From assembly GCA_019634625.1 (NCBI GenBank), contig JAHCBA010000015.1, forward strand, positions 1 to 64,000: a stretch of DNA of 64,000 bases, read 5' to 3'. Shown piece after piece: positions 60,232-64,000 of the stretch. Position numbers and translations under genes: made by a program. Position 1 is the stretch's first letter. The number at the start of each line of letters is the position of its first letter. Under the pieces are notes generated by a model, which did not search any database, was not told the origin of the DNA, and saw only the letters and a program-made list of their open reading frames with translations. The stretch comes from Verrucomicrobiia bacterium (GTDB lineage: Bacteria > Verrucomicrobiota > Verrucomicrobiia > Limisphaerales > CAIMTB01).

Positions 60232-61845
60232 ATGCCGCTCCGGTTTCTCCTCCTCGTAGGCCTCGCACTGTCCGTGCGGGCCCATGACGACACCCACCAT
60301 CGCCCGCGCCCCGTGCCGGAGGCGGATCTCCACCGCCCCAGCCCCATGCCCGACCGTATCGTACTCACCTGGGCGGGCGATCCTGCCACGACCCAGGCCG
60401 TCACCTGGCGTACCGATCCCTCCGTGGGCCGTGCCGTGGCCCAACTCGCCCTCGCCGCCGACGGCCCTCAGAAGTCCGAACTCGAACGGTCCGCCGTCAC
60501 CGAACCCTTCACCTCCGACCTCGGCCCCGCCCACTACCACCACGTTCACTTCCACGGCCTGCAACCCGACACCCTCTACGCCTATCGCGTCGGGGACTCG
60601 GTCAATTGGAGCGAATGGTTCCATTTCCGCACCGCCCGCGCCGAACCCGCCCCGTTCTCCTTCATCTACTTCGGCGACGCCCAGAACGACATCCGCACCC
60701 ACTGGTCCCGCGTCGTCCGGGAAGCCTTCCGCGAAGCGCCCCGCGCCGCCTTCACCCTCCATGCCGGCGACCTCGTCAATGTCCCCACCCGCGACGCCGA
60801 ATGGGGCGAGTGGTTCGGTGCCCCCGCCTGGGTCAATGCCATGGTCCCCGTCATCCCCACCCCGGGCAACCACGAGTACTACACCCTCCAGGGCGCCGCC
60901 CCCAACGTCCGGGTCTGGGATATCCTCGGCCGTTCCAATCTGGTGGTCACCCTCCACCATACCCCCATGACCAACACGGTCGGAGTCACCAACGGCTTCC
61001 ACCTCGCCGTCACCGCCGCCGACGGTCGAACCGCCTCCGCCCAACTCGATGCCGATCACCGCCTCGTTGCCGTCGATGCCGGCTTCGACGCCCTCACCGG
61101 TTACGCCCCCGCCGATCTCCTCGGTCGCCCGCTCGCCGCGTTCCCCCTCCACGATCGCCCCGCCGTCCCGCCCCGGCGTGTCCTCGCCCCCCACTGGCGC
61201 CCCCAGTTCACCCTGCCCCGCAACGGACCCGCCGGCCTCGAGGAAACCGTGTACTACCTCGACTACCAGGGTACCCGCATCGTTTCCCTCAACTCCAACG
61301 AACTCCAGGAATCCCAGGTCGGCTGGCTTCGCGAAATCCTCGCCCGCAACCCCAATCGCTGGACCCTCCTCACCTTCCATCACCCCGTCTTCTCCCCCGC
61401 CCGAAATCGCGACAACCCGCGCCTTCGCGCCCTCTGGAAACCCGTCTTCGACGAGTTCCGCGTCGATCTCGTCCTGACCGGCCATGACCATACCTACGCC
61501 CGCACCGGCGACGTCGCAGGCCGCGCCGTCGTCGGCACCGAGAATGTCCCCGAAGGCTATCGCCAGGCCTGGGACCCCGAAATCGGCACCGTCTATGTCG
61601 TCTCCGTCAGCGGCCCCAAGATGTATGCCCAGGAGCACACCGATTGGGCCGTCCGTCGCGCCGAGGACACCCAGCTCTTCCAGGTGATCACCGTGGACGG
61701 CGATGAACTCCGCTACCAGGCCCGCACCGCCACCGGCCGGCTCTACGACGCCTTCACCCTGCGCAAACGCCCCGGCCGCCCCAACGCCCTCCTCGAATCC
61801 CTGCCCCCCGAACACCGCCGCCCCCCCGCAACCCCCGCCGAATAA
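60232..61845 (+). CDS. Purple-acid-phosphatase-like enzyme with PAS-like insert
   Basis: 537 residues from the ATG at 60232, with CAGAGG just upstream. Signal peptide: MPLRFLLLVGLALSVRA. An N-terminal Fn3-like domain (IVLTWAGDPATTQAVTWR) is followed by a calcineurin-like metallophosphoesterase. Metal-ligand motifs: YFGDAQND, LHAGDLVN, PGNHEYY, TFHHPVF, LTGHDHTYAR. The Tyr ligand typical of purple acid phosphatases (GDLxY) is not evident. Between PGNHEYY and APHWRPQFTLP lies an extra stretch of about 75 residues containing RLVAVDAGFDALTGYAPADL then LGRPL, which resembles a PAS-domain core. Exported phosphatase; neighbour of the PhoX-like gene. Confidence 0.88.
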   Translation: MPLRFLLLVGLALSVRAHDDTHHRPRPVPEADLHRPSPMPDRIVLTWAGDPATTQAVTWRTDPSVGRAVAQLALAADGPQKSELERSAVTEPFTSDLGPAHYHHVHFHGLQPDTLYAYRVGDSVNWSEWFHFRTARAEPAPFSFIYFGDAQNDIRTHWSRVVREAFREAPRAAFTLHAGDLVNVPTRDAEWGEWFGAPAWVNAMVPVIPTPGNHEYYTLQGAAPNVRVWDILGRSNLVVTLHHTPMTNTVGVTNGFHLAVTAADGRTASAQLDADHRLVAVDAGFDALTGYAPADLLGRPLAAFPLHDRPAVPPRRVLAPHWRPQFTLPRNGPAGLEETVYYLDYQGTRIVSLNSNELQESQVGWLREILARNPNRWTLLTFHHPVFSPARNRDNPRLRALWKPVFDEFRVDLVLTGHDHTYARTGDVAGRAVVGTENVPEGYRQAWDPEIGTVYVVSVSGPKMYAQEHTDWAVRRAEDTQLFQVITVDGDELRYQARTATGRLYDAFTLRKRPGRPNALLESLPPEHRRPPATPAE

Positions 61846-61923
61846 CCCGCCCCGTCTCCTCCCCCCCCGAATCGCCCTAAACTTCGTGCATATGCACGCA
61901 AATTCAGTCGCTTCCAAGGCCCC

Positions 61924-64000
61924 ATGAAAGGTTCCCACCATCCCCCCAACGATCTGTCCCTCAATCCCTCCGCCAACCCTTCCATCCGCGATGTGCTCGC
62001 GCACACCGCCCTCAGCCGTCGTACCTTCCTCCAATCCACCGTCAGCGCCCCCGTCCTGGCCTCGCTCGGCGGCCTCACCATGAAGGGGATCCTCGCCTCC
62101 GTGGACGCCGCTCCCATCCCGCCCGGAAACGGATTCGCCGGGATCGGCTTCGAGAGCATCCCCCCCAACCTCGTGCCTCTCGACGATGCCGTCGCCGTGC
62201 CCCCGGGCTACCAGGCCGAGATCCTCGCCGCCTGGGGTGACCCGATCCTTCCCAACGCACCACCCTGGATCGAGGAAGCCACCCAGGATGCCGCCGCCCA
62301 GGCCGCCCAGTTCGGCATGCACAACGACGGCATGCACTTCTTCCCTTTCCCCGACCCGTCATCCGGCAACCCGGGCCCATCGAGTGAACACGGCCTCCTC
62401 TGTGTGAACCACGAATACACCCAGGAGGAAATCCTCCATGGACCCGAAGGCAACCGTGACCCCGCGCCCATGACCGTGGCCAAGGCCCGCAAATCCCAGG
62501 CGGCCCACGGCGTCTCGGTGCTTGAAATCCGCCGCGCCGACGGACGCTGGGCGGTCCTGCGCGAATCCCCCCTGGCCCGCCGCATCACCGGCAACACCCC
62601 GGCCCGGATCTCAGGTCCGGCGGCCGGACATGCCCTCCTCCAATCCCGACGCTTCGAAATCACCCCCGAGGCTTCCATCGCCCACGGGTTCCACGACGGC
62701 CGCTCCGCCCTGGGCACCCTCAACAACTGCGCCCACGGACACACCCCATGGGGCACCTTCCTCACCTGCGAGGAAAACTGGAACAGCTACTTCGGCGTCC
62801 GGGCCGCAGAACCCGGTGCAACCGACACTCCTCCGCCGGACCCCGCGGACATCCCTCCCCATCACCGGCGCTACGGTCTCAACCGCAACGGCTCGGGCTA
62901 CCGCTGGCACGAGGTGGATCCCCGATTCGACCTCGGATCCAACCCCCTCGAACCCCACCTCTTCGGCTGGGTCGTGGAAATCGATCCCCTCGATCCCTCC
63001 AAACCCCCGGTCAAACGCACCGCCCTCGGCCGGTTCAAACACGAAAGCGCCCAACCCGCCCTCACTCCCGATCCCTCCGGATCCCACCCTCGCCTCGCCT
63101 TCTACATGGGCGACGACGAACGCAACGAGTACCTCTACAAGTTCGTCTGCCACCGCCCCTTCAACCCCGCCAACCGTGCCGCCAACGCCGATCTCCTCGA
63201 CGACGGCACCCTCTACGTCGCCTCCTTCACCCCTCAGCCCGGCCACCGCCCCGGAAGCTTCCGCGGCGCCTGGATCCCCCTCCTGCCCGATACCGATTCG
63301 GTGCTCGATGACCCGAAGGATCCCGGCCGCAAACGCAAACTCCGCGAACTCGACCTCTTCCGCTCCCCGTCCGGCGAGGATCGCGATGTCCTCGCCCGCA
63401 TCCTCATCCACACCCGTCAGGCCGGGGACGCCGTGGGCGCCACCATGATGGACCGGCCCGAATGGACCGCCCTCCGCACCTACTTCGATCCCGACCTCAC
63501 CCCCGGCGCCGTCCCCATCTACTCCGCCCGGCGCCCCCTCGAGATCTATTGCAGCCTCACCAACAACGACCTGCGCGGCGCCATCGCCGAGGACCCCGCC
63601 CGTTCCTTCAATCAGCCCGACGGTTCCACTCCGGCCGGTTCCGCCCGTCCCCCCGTGGACCCCGCCAATCCCAGACCCCACAACCTCTTCGGTCACATCC
63701 TCCGCTGGCGCGAAGACGGCAACGACGTCACCGCCACCGGATTCGATCTTCGTGCTCTGTGGCGACAGCGCCACCACCCTGACCCTCGACGCCACCGGTC
63801 CCTCGCCTGCCTTTGATCCCACCCTCGCCCAACCCGGCATGGCCCTCCCCGATGTCTATCGCGGCACCATCGGCGACATCCCTCCGGGCAGTGCCGATTT
63901 CGGCGCCCCCGACGGCCTGTGGTTCGATCCCTTCGGTCGCCTCTGGATCCAGACCGATCACCAGGGCACCGCCCAGGGCCACTGGGTCAACCTCGGCACC
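61924..64000 (+). pseudogene. PhoX-like (DUF839) Tat-exported phosphatase, frameshifted and cut by window edge
   Basis: The frame from 61924 starts with a Tat signal (SRRTFLQSTVSAPVLASLGG) and continues as a PhoX-type propeller: DGMHFFPFP, LLCVNHEYTQEE, GTFLTCEENWNSYFG, FGWVVEIDPLDP, MGDDERNEYLYKFV. At about 63741-63750 it changes from HILRWREDGNDVTATGF to unrelated residues and stops at 63816. The next frame picks up the family exactly: IFVLCGDSATT, then GAPDGLWFDPFGRLWIQTD, and stays open to the edge. A few codons (family reads F-x-W-D-IFVL) appear deleted. It could be a real mutation or an assembly error. PhoX enzymes are Ca/Fe-dependent alkaline phosphatases. Confidence 0.8.

Overview
The window is a GC-rich chromosomal segment that most resembles a Verrucomicrobiota genome of the Pedosphaera/Limisphaera kind. 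This is inferred from gene style: an ECF sigma factor with a FATTHW-type N-terminus paired with a zinc-ribbon Ser/Thr kinase carrying WD40 repeats; giant secreted proteins with LamG, choice-of-anchor, FG-GAP and Ig-like repeats; PxKF and 'VEASxDLxxW' C-terminal domains; Tat-exported Gfo/Idh/MocA oxidoreductases; and dispersed palindromic repeats. No 16S gene is present to confirm it.

Layout. (1) 1-1.43 kb is visibly AT-richer than the rest. It holds an AbiGi-like abortive-infection protein followed 8 nt later by an exported protein cut by the window edge. It is bounded near 1.75 kb by a degenerate 3' half of a tRNA-fMet gene, which looks like an island attachment scar. (2) 2.2-3.0 kb has a nucleotidyltransferase-like (AbiEii type) gene. 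(3) 3.2-14.9 kb is one secreted protein of about 3,890 residues. (4) 15.0-20.2 kb has a PxKF exported protein facing an ECF-sigma/kinase pair; a nearly identical promoter-like motif precedes both the PxKF gene and the kinase gene. (5) 20.5-27.0 kb is a minus-strand cluster: HlyD-type adaptor, cyclase-like alpha-toroid protein, UvrC, FkbM methyltransferase and sugar isomerase. (6) 27.1-29.2 kb has structured repeats, tRNA-Arg(TCT) and a MATE exporter whose leader has a TTGACA box, a 20-residue ORF with an early RLR and an intrinsic terminator. (7) 29.2-38.9 kb is mostly housekeeping: DUF3445, Gfo/Idh/MocA, OdhB-Lpd, YqgE, NDH-2, a porin and LptF/G.

(8) 39.0-49.8 kb has a divergent Nramp-family transporter, a 112-bp tandem repeat, and a tightly overlapping operon of one lipoprotein adaptor, two RND pumps and an M48 protease. 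(9) 50.0-56.6 kb has a LolD/FtsX-type ABC pair and two divergent multidomain exported redox proteins: a PQQ-type sugar dehydrogenase with diheme cytochrome, and a redoxin with cytochrome c and copper monooxygenase-like domain. (10) 56.6-64.0 kb has a sugar nucleotidyltransferase overlapping a PTS enzyme I, an AlkD-like protein, a purple-acid-phosphatase-like enzyme with a PAS-like insert, and a PhoX-like gene broken by a frameshift and running off the edge.

The most notable observations are the shared motif at the sigma/kinase and PxKF genes, the MATE leader, the PAS-like insert in the phosphatase, the paired periplasmic redox fusions, and the island scar next to the AbiGi-like gene.
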